A stretch of 13,578 bases of DNA, taken from the NCBI GenBank assembly GCA_937897665.1, contig CALCPB010000789.1:1-13578 (forward strand), in the 5' to 3' direction. Below, in pieces: positions 1-6,731 of this stretch (positions are counted from its first letter, which is position 1; each line of letters opens with the position of its first letter). The translations under genes and the position numbers were made by a program. Under the pieces are notes generated by a model. It did no database searches, was not told where the DNA came from, and was given only the letters and a program-made list of their open reading frames with translations. Origin of the DNA: an uncultured Halomicronema sp. (GTDB taxonomy: Bacteria > Cyanobacteriota > Cyanobacteriia > Phormidesmidales > Phormidesmidaceae).

Positions 1-234
1 CAAGCCAAAAATGCGCATGGCTAGCCAAATCGATAGGCCGGACTCGGTGATCTGCCGAATCAGCTCGAACAGCGCCCCGATGGAAACGCCGATCGACGAA
101 AAGGCCCCTACGCCAAACAAAAACGGTAGGGCCAGCTCGCGTACCACGTACCAATCCATCAAAGAGATGCGAAAGCGGCCCATCGGCATTTGCGCGGGTG
201 CCGGTGCCGTCGATTGAGGGTAGGGACTATCCAT
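1..234 (-). CDS. LptF/LptG (YjgP/YjgQ) family LPS-export permease, N-terminal part only
   Basis: Reading the minus strand from the ATG at 234 gives 78 codons that stay open to the window edge, so the 3' part of the gene lies outside. The visible protein has a short Pro/Ala/Gln-rich leader (about residues 1-18), then the segment MDWYVVRELALPFLFGVGAF, which matches the start of cyanobacterial LptF/LptG-type permeases, and a hydrophobic stretch at about residues 34-58 that fits the first membrane helix. In this family the permease sits in the inner membrane and, with LptB, moves LPS out to the periplasmic bridge. The start is 61 bp downstream of the lptB stop on the same strand, consistent with one operon. 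No clear Shine-Dalgarno is seen. Cyanobacteria often carry a single permease of this type, so F versus G cannot be assigned. The family call rests on remembered similarity. Confidence 0.85.
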   Translation of the reverse strand, partial: MDSPYPQSTAPAPAQMPMGRFRISLMDWYVVRELALPFLFGVGAFSSIGVSIGALFELIRQITESGLSIWLAMRIFGL

Positions 235-295
235 AAAACGTGTGTCGCGCAACTTATGCAAAAACGAGGCAGTAGAACTAGGGGGCCAAGGCAGA

Positions 296-1066
296 CTAAA
301 TTTTAAAGTCTTCACCCAGGTAGTGTTGACGCACCAAGGGATTGCTGTAGAGGTCGTCAGCGGTGCCAGAAGCCAAGATGCGCCCTTCGCTCATGATATA
401 GGCGCGATCGATGATTTGGAGCGTTTCCCGGACGTTGTGGTCGGTAATGAGAATGCCAATGTCGCGCTCTCGCAGCTGTGACACCATTGTTTGGATTTCG
501 TTCACCGCGATGGGGTCGACGCCAGCAAAGGGCTCGTCCAAGAACAAAAAGCGTGGCCCATCTTCTCCGGCGGCTAGGGCTCGAGCGAGTTCAGTACGCC
601 GCCGTTCGCCCCCCGAGACGAGGTTGCCAGCGGTGTTGGCGACGGTTTCTAGTCGAAATTCTTTGAGCAAATCATACAGGCGATCGTCGTAGGCCGCCGG
701 GGAGACGTGGGTTTGCTCCATCACCAACAGCAAATTGTCGCGCACGGACAAATGGCGGAAGATGCTGGGCTCTTGAGCGAGGTAGCCAATGCCCAGACGA
801 GCCCGCTGATGCATCGGCAAGTCCGTAATATCGATGCGATCTAAATACACGCGACCATCATCCGGCTTCTCGAGTCCGGTGGCCATATAAAAGGTGGTGG
901 TTTTGCCTGCCCCATTCGGGCCTAAGAGGCCAACGACCTCACCCTGAGCCACCGATAGGCTCACCTGGTGAACAACTTGGCGCTTGCCATAGGTCTTTTG
1001 AACGTTCTCTAAAATAATTTTCAAGAGATTTCGTACCGAAGCAGGGTGATCAAAGGGTCGGCTCAA
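296..1066 (-). CDS. lptB: LPS export ABC transporter ATP-binding protein LptB
   Basis: This is an ABC ATPase that powers LPS extraction by the Lpt complex at the inner membrane. Numbered from the TTG at 1066 (256 aa): Walker A GPNGAGKTT at 49-57, Q-loop in YLAQEPSIF around 98, signature LVSGGERRR at 149-157, Walker B FLFLDEP at 173-179 and H-loop His at 210 (ITDHNV). All catalytic motifs are intact, and the segment GLLGPNGAGKTTTFY is typical of LptB rather than of other ABC ATPases. No ATG start is available: the frame offers TTG at 1066 or TTG at 1024. The second gives 242 aa, the usual LptB length, beginning MKIILENVQKTYGKR, so 1024 is probably the true start; the longest version is given here. 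It lies between an LptA-like gene upstream and a LptF/G-like permease downstream, as in the known lpt gene order. Confidence 0.95.
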   Translation of the reverse strand: MSRPFDHPASVRNLLKIILENVQKTYGKRQVVHQVSLSVAQGEVVGLLGPNGAGKTTTFYMATGLEKPDDGRVYLDRIDITDLPMHQRARLGIGYLAQEPSIFRHLSVRDNLLLVMEQTHVSPAAYDDRLYDLLKEFRLETVANTAGNLVSGGERRRTELARALAAGEDGPRFLFLDEPFAGVDPIAVNEIQTMVSQLRERDIGILITDHNVRETLQIIDRAYIMSEGRILASGTADDLYSNPLVRQHYLGEDFKI

Positions 1067-1112
1067 ATTTTATCAAAGCGCCTCCCCAAAATTTGCCCTT
1101 CGCAAAATAGTC

Positions 1113-1150
1113 CGCTGTTGGCCATGCCCTCTGCCGGGCTCCAAACAGCG
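1113..1150 (-). terminator. Hairpin between the lptA-like gene and lptB
   Basis: Arms CGCTGTTGG (1113-1121) and CCAAACAGCG (1141-1150) pair with one bulged base, and inside them GCCC/GGGC can pair again on the minus strand. Read on the minus strand the stem is followed by GACTATTTTG, a short and imperfect U-run. It could be a weak terminator or attenuator that makes lptB partly independent of the upstream gene. The structure is seen directly; the function is inferred. Confidence 0.4.
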
Positions 1151-1159
1151 TTATTCAGA

Positions 1160-1179
1160 AGTGGGCAGCAGTGGGCAGC
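1160..1179. repeat. Two tandem copies of a 10-bp unit
   Basis: AGTGGGCAGC occurs twice head-to-tail (1160-1169 and 1170-1179). The second copy ends on the first base of the lptA-like stop codon (minus-strand TAG at 1181-1179). Probably a simple slippage duplication in the untranslated gap. Confidence 0.6.
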
Positions 1180-1733
1180 TAATTAATGGGCGAGATGGTC
1201 AGTGCCGGAGCGGGGGCCGGGTTGTTGAACGCGCCATTGTCAGTCTCGTCGCCCTCCTCTTCAGTGTCCTCTGTCGTGGCGGTTTCGTCGATCAAGAGGT
1301 AAGTGGTTTCGACTTGGTCGTTGGGCTGCGGTAGAGCAATGAAACGGCCCTCATCAATCAAGTAAGTGACGGTTTCTGCCTCTAAACGATTGCCTTCTTG
1401 CAGCACCACGACGTTGCCGCTCAAAATCATTCGGCTTTCTTCGCTAAAGTATTGCGCTTGGGCAGAGGTGGCAAAAATATCGCGCACCGGATATTCAATC
1501 TGCACATTGCCGCGAGCGGTCACTACCCCAGTAATCGCGTTGGCCTCTTGCACATCGGCTTTGAGGGTGATTGTGCCTTGGGTGCCCGTTTGCGCATGAG
1601 CGATGTGACTGGGTCGCAGGGTGATCGCCAACAGTATGCCTAAGGTGCCGGTGAGCATCAGCCCTAGTAGCGATCGCCCGCGCCATAACAAATTTCGAGT
1701 ATCCCGTCTCACCTTTGCTGCCCCATTGGCCAT
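1179..1733 (-). CDS. lptA: LptA/OstA-like periplasmic LPS transport protein
   Basis: The 184-aa product has a basic start, a hydrophobic segment at about residues 21-38 and a plausible signal-peptidase site after AHA (45-47), so it should be exported to the periplasm. The mature part shows the OstA/LptA-type beta-jellyroll pattern: ITLKADVQEANAITGVVTA, then ARGNVQIEYP, ILSGNVVVLQEGNRLEAETV and YLIDEGRFIALPQ, that is, repeated 'GNV' turns separated by short strands. The last 35 residues are acidic then Pro/Ala-rich and look disordered. In the family the protein forms the bridge that passes LPS across the periplasm. The ATG at 1733 is preferred because AGGG lies about nine bases upstream; a GTG at 1751 would add six residues. 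It sits directly upstream of lptB on the same strand, which supports the call. Sequence divergence means that a generic OstA-domain protein is the cautious name. Confidence 0.8.
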   Translation of the reverse strand: MANGAAKVRRDTRNLLWRGRSLLGLMLTGTLGILLAITLRPSHIAHAQTGTQGTITLKADVQEANAITGVVTARGNVQIEYPVRDIFATSAQAQYFSEESRMILSGNVVVLQEGNRLEAETVTYLIDEGRFIALPQPNDQVETTYLLIDETATTEDTEEEGDETDNGAFNNPAPAPALTISPIN

Positions 1734-1828
1734 TATTTCGTTCCCTATCACGTTCTTCTAAGACGTTACCCAATTAACCGGAGTTCCACTCCATCAAGGC
1801 GCGCGGCGCGCTGTTAAGTTTTGTGGTG

Positions 1829-1848
1829 ACGACAGCCCATTCTGTCGT
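1829..1848. repeat. Perfect 7-bp inverted repeat between the DUF309 gene and the lptA-like gene
   Basis: ACGACAG (1829-1835) and CTGTCGT (1842-1848) flank a 6-base loop. It lies 40 bases past the DUF309 stop and about 95 bases before the lptA-like start. There is no U-run on either strand, so it may be a factor-dependent terminator, an operator, or chance. Next to it, at 1799-1811, is a GCGCGC-G-GCGCGC self-complementary run. Confidence 0.4.
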
Positions 1849-1887
1849 TTGTATACACACTTAGGTCATTCAAATTCGGAAATAACC

Positions 1888-2325
1888 CTATTTTCCAGGT
1901 TGAATTTCCCACTTCGGCAAGGTGGCCGTCGCTCCGACTCCCGACTTACCTTGATGAGTCAAAATCAGGGCCTCTGCTACCAGTGCAATCTGATCAGCCC
2001 CCAACTGTTGCGTTAATTCTAACCAGACGCTGGCACAATCCAGCAGATCGGTGACGTCAATTTCGCGGTAACTCGGCTCAAAGGGCTCTAGCCGTCGAAT
2101 GCCTTCCCCGAGCAAAATAGCGGTGCCATGCCAATTGTGATTACCCAGATGATAGAGCGCTACCGCGAGCTGTAAAAGCCCTTGAAAAAAGGGCTTTTCG
2201 GGAATTTCAGCGGTCATCCAGATGGCTTCTAGGGTGTCATGACAGGCGTAGTAATCACCCTGATTGAATTGTTCGATGCCGGCTTGCCAAGCATCGGCAT
2301 CAGACGAGGGAGCGTTAGAAGTCAT
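1888..2325 (-). CDS. DUF309 family protein
   Basis: The 145-aa product carries the hallmark of the DUF309 family: the N-terminal motif FNQGDYYACHDTLEAIW (residues 20-36, with His29 and Glu33) and the second motif QGLLQLAVALYHLGNHN (48-64) followed by GTAILLGEGIRRL. The family is small, all-helical and of unknown biochemical function; the conserved His and Glu suggest metal or ligand binding but this is not established. There is no signal peptide or membrane segment, so it should be cytoplasmic. The start ATG at 2325 faces glmM across 98 bp, so the two genes have divergent promoters. It could share a transcript with the lptA-like gene 154 bp downstream, but an inverted repeat lies between them. 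The family call is firm, the role unknown. Confidence 0.9.
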   Translation of the reverse strand: MTSNAPSSDADAWQAGIEQFNQGDYYACHDTLEAIWMTAEIPEKPFFQGLLQLAVALYHLGNHNWHGTAILLGEGIRRLEPFEPSYREIDVTDLLDCASVWLELTQQLGADQIALVAEALILTHQGKSGVGATATLPKWEIQPGK

Positions 2326-2364
2326 TGGCTACGAGTGGACATTGAGGTAATCGGTCTAATGAGC

Positions 2365-2403
2365 TGTGGATTGTTAAGAAGAGGTGGTATTCTCCACTGG
2401 AGA
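2365..2403 (+). promoter_or_regulatory. Candidate glmM promoter with an overlapping palindrome
   Basis: The divergent 98-bp gap holds TATTCT (2388-2393), a possible -10 box, but the sequence 17 bp upstream (TGTGGA, 2365-2370) is a poor -35. Overlapping the -10 is TCTCCA-C-TGGAGA (2391-2403), a palindrome with perfect 6-bp arms that could be an operator. The palindrome is seen; promoter and operator roles are inference. Confidence 0.3.
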
Positions 2404-2410
2404 GTGTGTG

Positions 2411-2415
2411 AGGAG
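2411..2415 (+). promoter_or_regulatory. Shine-Dalgarno site of glmM
   Basis: AGGAG lies eight bases before the ATG at 2424. This fixes the glmM start at the position that yields the long N-terminal extension, instead of an internal start nearer to the conserved LFGTDGIRG motif. Confidence 0.75.
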
Positions 2416-2423
2416 TCATTTAT

Positions 2424-3869
2424 ATGGTAAGTTCCCCCCCGCGGTCAGTGAGCCGCAACCCGGTATCGGCGCCGGTTGGGCTAGGTTGGCAGCCGCTTGA
2501 GCTGCCGGCTACTAAACTGTTTGGTACAGATGGCATTCGTGGCCAAGCTGGTGAGCTGTTGACGGCACCGTTAGCCCTGCAGATTGGCTATTGGGCTGGG
2601 CACGTTTATCGGCACCATTATCCCTTGGGGGGGCCGATCTTACTAGGTCAAGATTCGCGCAATTCAGGACATATGATCGCGTCGGCGCTGGCCGCTGGGC
2701 TCACCGCCGCGGGCTTAGAGGTGTGGAACTTAGGTCTCTGCCCCACCGCCGCCGTGGCCAACCTGACACCAGCCGTTGGGGCAAGCGGTGGGGTAATGAT
2801 TTCGGCTAGCCACAATCCGCCGGCTGATAATGGCATTAAATTTTTTGGGGCTGAGGGGACAAAGCTATCGACTGTCCTGCAGCAGCAAATGGAGCAAGCC
2901 CTGCGTGGTCACAGTGGGGCACTGGTTAATCTGGCCGGTGAGCAATGGGGCCAATGGCACCATCGCCCTGAACTGGTCAACCAGTATTTAGAATTTCTCC
3001 ATGAGCCCTTGCCGACGCTTGATCTAAGCGGTCTCAAGGTAGTGCTCGATATGGCTTGGGGGGCAGCTGCCGGGATTGCTCACCGGGCCTTCGCTCGCAC
3101 GGGGGCTGACGTGGTGGGGCTGCATGGCCTGCCGGATGGCGATCGCATCAACGTCAACTGCGGTTCAACGCATCTGGGCGCTCTGCAAACGGCAATTCGG
3201 GAACATCAGGCTGATCTTGGCTTTGCCTTTGATGGCGATGCCGATCGCGTGATTGCGGTTGATGCCAAAGGCCGTGTTGTCGACGGTGACTACATTCTGT
3301 ATTTGTGGGGCCAGCAGCTCAAGGCCGCTGACCGCCTGCCAGAAAACCTCATCGTGTCGACGGTGATGGCTAACTTGGGCTTTGAGCGCGCCTGGAACGC
3401 CCTCGGTGGTGCCCTCATGCGGACTCAAGTTGGCGACCAGCATGTGCATGCCGAGATGGTTGATCGCGGGGCGAAGCTCGGTGGCGAGCAGTCAGGGCAT
3501 ATTCTCTGCCACCACTACAGCCTGACCGGTGACGGCATTCTGACGGCGTTGCACTTGGCTCATCTAGTGCAGCAACTGGGCGGCTCACTGGCAGAGCTGG
3601 TGGATCAAAGCTTTCAAACCTATCCGCAACGACTCAAAAACGTTCGCGTTGAAGATCGCGATCGCCGTAAAAACTGGGCCAGCTGCAGTGCGGTTAAACA
3701 AGCGATCGCGCAAGCTGAAGCGGATATGGGCGATTTAGGCCGGGTGTTAGTGCGCCCCTCTGGTACTGAGCCGCTGATTCGCGTCATGGTCGAAGCTGAG
3801 CACTCGGCTTTAGTCGATCATTGGACTGACTACATTGCTAACGTCGTGGCCATTAACCTCGCGGGCTAG
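2424..3869 (+). CDS. glmM: Phosphoglucosamine mutase GlmM
   Basis: GlmM converts glucosamine-6-phosphate to glucosamine-1-phosphate in the cytoplasm, on the route to UDP-GlcNAc for peptidoglycan and LPS. The 481-aa protein shows the whole family signature: [10 protein letters not shown] (31-40), the active-site serine loop MISASHNP with the phosphorylated Ser at 129, the Mg-binding loop FDGDADR (269-275), the sugar-binding GGEQSGH (353-359) and the phosphate-binding RPSGTEP (444-450). All catalytic residues are present. It is about 30 residues longer at the N-terminus than the E. coli enzyme; a Pro/Ser-rich extension starting MVSS is common in cyanobacterial GlmM, and the AGGAG site eight bases upstream supports this start. 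It is transcribed away from the DUF309-lpt genes and is followed by a strong hairpin. There is no sign of damage or transfer. Confidence 0.97.
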   Translation: MVSSPPRSVSRNPVSAPVGLGWQPLELPATKLFGTDGIRGQAGELLTAPLALQIGYWAGHVYRHHYPLGGPILLGQDSRNSGHMIASALAAGLTAAGLEVWNLGLCPTAAVANLTPAVGASGGVMISASHNPPADNGIKFFGAEGTKLSTVLQQQMEQALRGHSGALVNLAGEQWGQWHHRPELVNQYLEFLHEPLPTLDLSGLKVVLDMAWGAAAGIAHRAFARTGADVVGLHGLPDGDRINVNCGSTHLGALQTAIREHQADLGFAFDGDADRVIAVDAKGRVVDGDYILYLWGQQLKAADRLPENLIVSTVMANLGFERAWNALGGALMRTQVGDQHVHAEMVDRGAKLGGEQSGHILCHHYSLTGDGILTALHLAHLVQQLGGSLAELVDQSFQTYPQRLKNVRVEDRDRRKNWASCSAVKQAIAQAEADMGDLGRVLVRPSGTEPLIRVMVEAEHSALVDHWTDYIANVVAINLAG

Positions 3870-3876
3870 GTTTTAG

Positions 3877-3916
3877 CCCTGTTGGGGGACTTTGATATTG
3901 GCGTCCTCCAACAGGG
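3877..3916 (+). terminator. Hairpin downstream of glmM
   Basis: CCCTGTTGGGGGAC (3877-3890) pairs with GTCCTCCAACAGGG (3903-3916) across a 12-base loop. All 14 positions pair if one G-U is allowed, and the stem can extend a little outward. It begins 7 bases after the glmM stop. The following TTGGACGGTTTAA has few Us, so it may act as a weak intrinsic terminator or as a 3'-end stabilising structure. Confidence 0.65.
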
Positions 3917-3998
3917 TTGGACGGTTTAAGTAGGGCGATATCACAGGGGAGTCGCGCACAAATAGCGCCCCGATCGCAGCAGTCTAGGATTGCCAAAC

Positions 3999-4025
3999 CC
4001 CGACAGACCACTGTCTGTCTTCGGG
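3999..4025. repeat. Small two-tier hairpin
   Basis: ACAGAC (4003-4008) and GTCTGT (4013-4018) form a perfect 6-bp stem with loop CACT. Flanking CCCG (3999-4002) and CGGG (4022-4025) can add four pairs past a three-base bulge. No U-run follows on either strand. Confidence 0.5.
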
Positions 4026-4168
4026 ATATTGTTGATCGCAGAATCTCCACGCTGATCGATGAAATTTGCGTTCGGGATAATACCAGTTCTAAAAATTACA
4101 GCACCACATACAAGTCGGCTTTTCCAGTAGGAGACACTGCGTGTTGACCTGGCCTGCCGTCGGGCTGA

Positions 4169-4233
4169 CGACTCCACTCCGCCCACGTTCCTTGAGCGGA
4201 GTCGTTGGCGTAGCCTTCCCGTAGGGAATAAGG
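4169..4233. repeat. Palindromic repeat element, probably of a dispersed cyanobacterial type
   Basis: ACTCCGC (4176-4182) pairs with GCGGAGT (4196-4202), and CGACTCC (4169-4175) can compete for GGAGTCG (4198-4204). Directly after comes GTTGGCGTAGCCTTCCC (4204-4220), then a GTA loop and GGGAA (4224-4228), a tight hairpin. The phrase GCGTAGCCTTCCCGTAGGGA resembles short hairpin repeats that I recall being scattered between genes in many filamentous cyanobacterial genomes; the resemblance is from memory and unverified. Confidence 0.5.
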
Positions 4234-4307
4234 AAGAGCTGTAGTCCAGTTTCAGAGAATTGGGATAAGGGCGTCAGGCACGCTTACCCGCCGGTTGAGG
4301 CAAAAAT

Positions 4308-4376
4308 CCCCTCTGGCGAATGGGTGTCATCCTCCCGCTGAGAGTGGCTCACCCCACCTCATTCGCCCCTCTGGGG
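4308..4376 (-). terminator. Long imperfect hairpin with embedded direct repeats, downstream of the receiver-kinase gene
   Basis: GGCGAATG (4315-4322) pairs perfectly with CATTCGCC (4360-4367). The pairing continues inward (GGTG/CACC) and outward (CCCC 4308-4311 with GGGG 4373-4376), with bulges. The nonamer CCCCTCTGG occurs as a direct repeat at 4308-4316 and 4366-4374, and GCCCC-TCT-GGGGC (4365-4377) is a hairpin of its own. On the minus strand the stem is followed by ATTTTTG (4307-4301), so it can serve as a terminator for the kinase gene ending at 4414. Confidence 0.55.
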
Positions 4377-4413
4377 CAGGCAAAGAAGACAGAGTGTGAC
4401 TTAACCCGTGCCG

Positions 4414-5718
4414 TTATGAAGCATTGGCGACACCGGCCATGGCATGCATCGGTAAGCTGACTTTTACTCGGGTTCCTGAATCTAACTGACTCTCAATGGC
4501 AATCTGCCCATTCAGCAGATGAGTACATTTCAGGGCGATAGTTAACCCTAAGCCAATGCCTTGAATATTTTCAGCGTTTTGGGCCCGATAGAATGATTCA
4601 AACACCCGTGCTAATTCCTGTTCGGGAATGCCCATGCCCGTGTCTTCAACAATGATGCATAACTGCTCAGATGTGCAAAATATCTGCACCGTAATCGGCG
4701 ACGGGTCAGGTGAGAACTTAGCGGCATTATGGAGCACATTCAACAAGATTTTGGTCATCAGTCGGCGATCGATCAACTGGCGATCGCAGGCAGGATCAAT
4801 CTTCACTTGAAAGGTTGGGCATAACTCACTAGACGATTTAATGTGAGTCGATACGCTGTCAATGAGTTCTTGAAAACTCACGGTTTCTCGCTGGATCTCG
4901 AGCGTTTCGAATTCGAGTTGATTGAGAAAAATCACCTCATCAATTAAATCAGTCATCCGCTGCATGGCTTTTTGGACTCGACCAAAGTGCTTGTTTCGCA
5001 AGTGGTCGGTCAGCCGATCGCCGTAATCTTCTAACATCCCAATCGAACTGCTGATGATCGACATGGGTGTCCGATATTCGTGGGCGATTGTGGTGATGAT
5101 TTGTGATTTTAGCTGACTCAGTTTTTGCTCTTGCGCTAGCGACTGCTGTAGCTGCTGCCCAAGCTGCTGCTGGTAATGGTTGGCTTGGGTCAGCTCTAGG
5201 GTGCGCTGGCTAACTCGCGCTTCTAAATCATCATTAGCCTGCTGAAGCGCTGCCTCAGCTTTGAGCCGCTCCGTGACTTCTGCCTGCAGCTGCTGATTTT
5301 GCGCTCGCAGCTGTCTCTTTAAACGCACCAGCTTGAGTTGGTGCCCAATGCGGGCCAAGACCTCGGTGATTTCAAACGGTTTGGAAATAAAGTCTTCGCC
5401 ACCAACGCTAAAAGCCTTAACCTTGTCGAGGGGCTCGTCAGAAGCGCTGAGAAAAATAATTGGAATCGACTCAGTGCGGTGGTCGGCCTTGAGCTGTTGA
5501 CACACCTCAAAACCATTAATCTTAGGCATCATGACATCCAGCAAAATCAAATCAGGCGGGTTGATTTGCGCCACTACAAGGGTCAGATCGCCTTTCAGAA
5601 TTTTGCGGACTTTGTAGCATTGATCTGAGAGCATCGACGCCAGCAAGCGGAGATTATCGGCGCGATCGTCGACAACTAAAATGTCACCTTTATAAGAGTG
5701 GTCAATATTGCGAGTCAT
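4414..5718 (-). CDS. Response regulator receiver - histidine kinase fusion
   Basis: This 434-aa cytoplasmic signalling protein has an N-terminal receiver (about 12-128) with acidic pair D17/D18, phospho-acceptor D61 in LLDVMMPKINGFEV, S91 and K113 (ISKPFE). A Gln/Leu-rich coiled coil follows (about 130-205), then a HisKA domain with H213 in TIAHEYRTPMSII, and a HATPase_c domain with N-box NVLHNAAKFSP (327-337), G1 DTGMGIP (359-365) and G2 GIGLGL (387-392). All catalytic motifs are intact. Receiver-first kinases of this layout are common in cyanobacteria; phosphorylation of D61 by another kinase is thought to tune the kinase output. There are no membrane segments, so the signal is internal or comes from a partner. 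Its HisKA region resembles that of the GAF kinase at 9886-11091 (MLEDYGDRL versus ILEDYSQRL), suggesting paralogy. A weak promoter-like pair, TTGTTG-N17-TATCCT, lies at 5762-5734 on the minus strand. Confidence 0.93.
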   Translation of the reverse strand: MTRNIDHSYKGDILVVDDRADNLRLLASMLSDQCYKVRKILKGDLTLVVAQINPPDLILLDVMMPKINGFEVCQQLKADHRTESIPIIFLSASDEPLDKVKAFSVGGEDFISKPFEITEVLARIGHQLKLVRLKRQLRAQNQQLQAEVTERLKAEAALQQANDDLEARVSQRTLELTQANHYQQQLGQQLQQSLAQEQKLSQLKSQIITTIAHEYRTPMSIISSSIGMLEDYGDRLTDHLRNKHFGRVQKAMQRMTDLIDEVIFLNQLEFETLEIQRETVSFQELIDSVSTHIKSSSELCPTFQVKIDPACDRQLIDRRLMTKILLNVLHNAAKFSPDPSPITVQIFCTSEQLCIIVEDTGMGIPEQELARVFESFYRAQNAENIQGIGLGLTIALKCTHLLNGQIAIESQLDSGTRVKVSLPMHAMAGVANAS

Positions 5719-5797
5719 GGCCGAACAGAATAGAGGATAGGTAACAGGATGGAAGGCAACAAGGGGTTAAGGTCGCTAGCCTGAAATGCTGGGCTGT

Positions 5798-5865
5798 GGC
5801 CAGCCACTGTGTGAGTCAGTCTCGCTGCCGCCGAGCCCTGGCGACCGGGCCAGCCATTGTGCGAG
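5798..5865. repeat. Imperfect 18-bp direct repeat, 50-bp period
   Basis: GGCCAGCCACTGTGTGAG (5798-5815) recurs as GGCCAGCCATTGTGCGAG (5848-5865), 16 of 18 identical and starting exactly 50 bp apart. They lie 80-148 bp upstream of the receiver-kinase start, so paired binding sites on nearly the same helix face are possible but unproven. Confidence 0.45.
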
Positions 5866-5905
5866 CATCCTGATGGCTGGGAACTGCCAGGTATTGAGCC
5901 AGTTT

Positions 5906-5915
5906 GTGACGTCAC
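5906..5915. promoter_or_regulatory. 10-bp perfect palindrome GTGACGTCAC
   Basis: A perfect palindrome about 190 bp upstream of the receiver-kinase start. It resembles a dimeric regulator half-site arrangement, but its spacing does not fit the CRP-type TGTGA-N6-TCACA consensus. Chance is possible. Confidence 0.25.
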
Positions 5916-6194
5916 TGAATGGCTGAAAACGGTTGGTCAATAAATCATCAAAAGTAGTTGGGTAAAACCGATCTTAATCCTGCTGAAGTCGGCTGGCAAA
6001 CACTGTCATCATCATGGTCTTGTCACCATAGGGGGCTGAAGTTTGATAGGACGAGCTGTGACCATGATTGAGCCTGGGCATACGCCCATTCATCAATATT
6101 AATAGAGGAATAGACCTCAATGACTGGCTGACCACTCTTAGCTGCCAGATTGGCAAAGCCCAGTCAGCAAAGTTAGGGGCAGCGCGATGGGTGC

Positions 6195-6731
6195 TCATGA
6201 AGTTGACCTCTCATCATTAAGCGACCGTGTGGCGATCGCCCCCGATGATCGCCCGGCCCCTGATGGACTGCTGTCCATCGTCGACCCTGCTTGCGTCAGG
6301 TGAACAATCTGGTCGAGACGGAAATCATTGACCAGTTCGGTGAGAGCTTGCGCCAACGCGGATTGAGTGGGCGAGAGTTGGTCTATCAGTGGCCAAATCA
6401 AGTCGTCATCAGCCCCCCGAGCCGCCAACTGTAGCTGAGTGATCCACGCCTGCGGCTGGTCGGCTAACTGGTCGGCTAATTCGCTAGTTGTGAGGGGCGA
6501 CTGGCACTGTTGAGGGTTAGCTGACAGGGGTTCGTCTTGATAACGGTAACGAACGCCTAAATGCTGCGCCAGTTTGTCGAACAGTTCTGTGGCGCTGATG
6601 GGCTTACGGACAAAATCATCACACCCCACCTGCAGGATGTGCGATCGCTCATTCTCAAAGACGCTCGCCGTCAGGGCGATGATCACGGGAGCCTGGCCCG
6701 CCGACTGTCGTTTGATTGCATGGGTCGCTTC
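6195..6731 (-). pseudogene. C-terminal remainder of the PhnD hybrid kinase, cut off by an in-frame TAG
   Basis: This is the same reading frame as the gene at 6732-8906, continued past its TAG codon for 178 residues to a TGA at 6195. It begins EATHAIKRQSAG, exactly what follows MNGY in an ordinary receiver, then has the receiver's conserved Thr in IIALTASVFENER and Lys in DDFVRKPIS. After the receiver comes a helical tail (SELADQLADQPQAWITQLQL ... ALTELVNDFRLDQIVHL) of a type that I recall at the C-terminus of many cyanobacterial hybrid kinases. The only internal start that would give a separate protein is GTG at 6686, which would lack the phospho-acceptor half of the receiver and could not fold as one. 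So it is best read as the 3' part of a broken or read-through gene. The frame is otherwise free of damage. Confidence 0.85.

Larger units (their letters stand above)
3917..4413. other. Non-coding spacer rich in inverted repeats
   Basis: About 500 bases lie between the hairpin after glmM (plus strand) and the stop of the receiver-kinase gene (minus strand). I see no credible gene. The spacer holds several separate inverted repeats, described in their own entries (3999-4025, 4169-4233, 4308-4376). As the meeting point of two convergent genes, it would be expected to contain terminators for both strands. Confidence 0.7.
5719..6194. other. Spacer upstream of the receiver-kinase gene
   Basis: These 476 bases separate two minus-strand signalling genes. 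Both strands contain only short open stretches with no recognisable domain or convincing codon pattern. The region holds an imperfect 18-bp direct repeat and a 10-bp palindrome, listed separately, and should contain the promoter of the 4414-5718 gene. Confidence 0.6.

Noticed and set aside
5715..5915. Minus-strand 66-codon open frame just upstream of the receiver-kinase start.
   Set aside because: It overlaps the receiver-kinase start codon, contains the 18-bp direct repeat and shows no protein-like pattern.
5906..5915. CRP-type (cAMP receptor) binding site.
   Set aside because: The half-sites TGTGA/TCACA should be six bases apart; here they are separated by only two.
5974..6198. Minus-strand 74-codon open frame whose ATG overlaps the stop of the hybrid-kinase remainder by four bases (ATGA).
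   Set aside because: The overlap suggests coupling, but the translation (MSTHRAAPNFADWALP...) has no recognisable domain, odd composition (His/Ser/Met-rich) and no family resemblance; a chance open frame is more likely.
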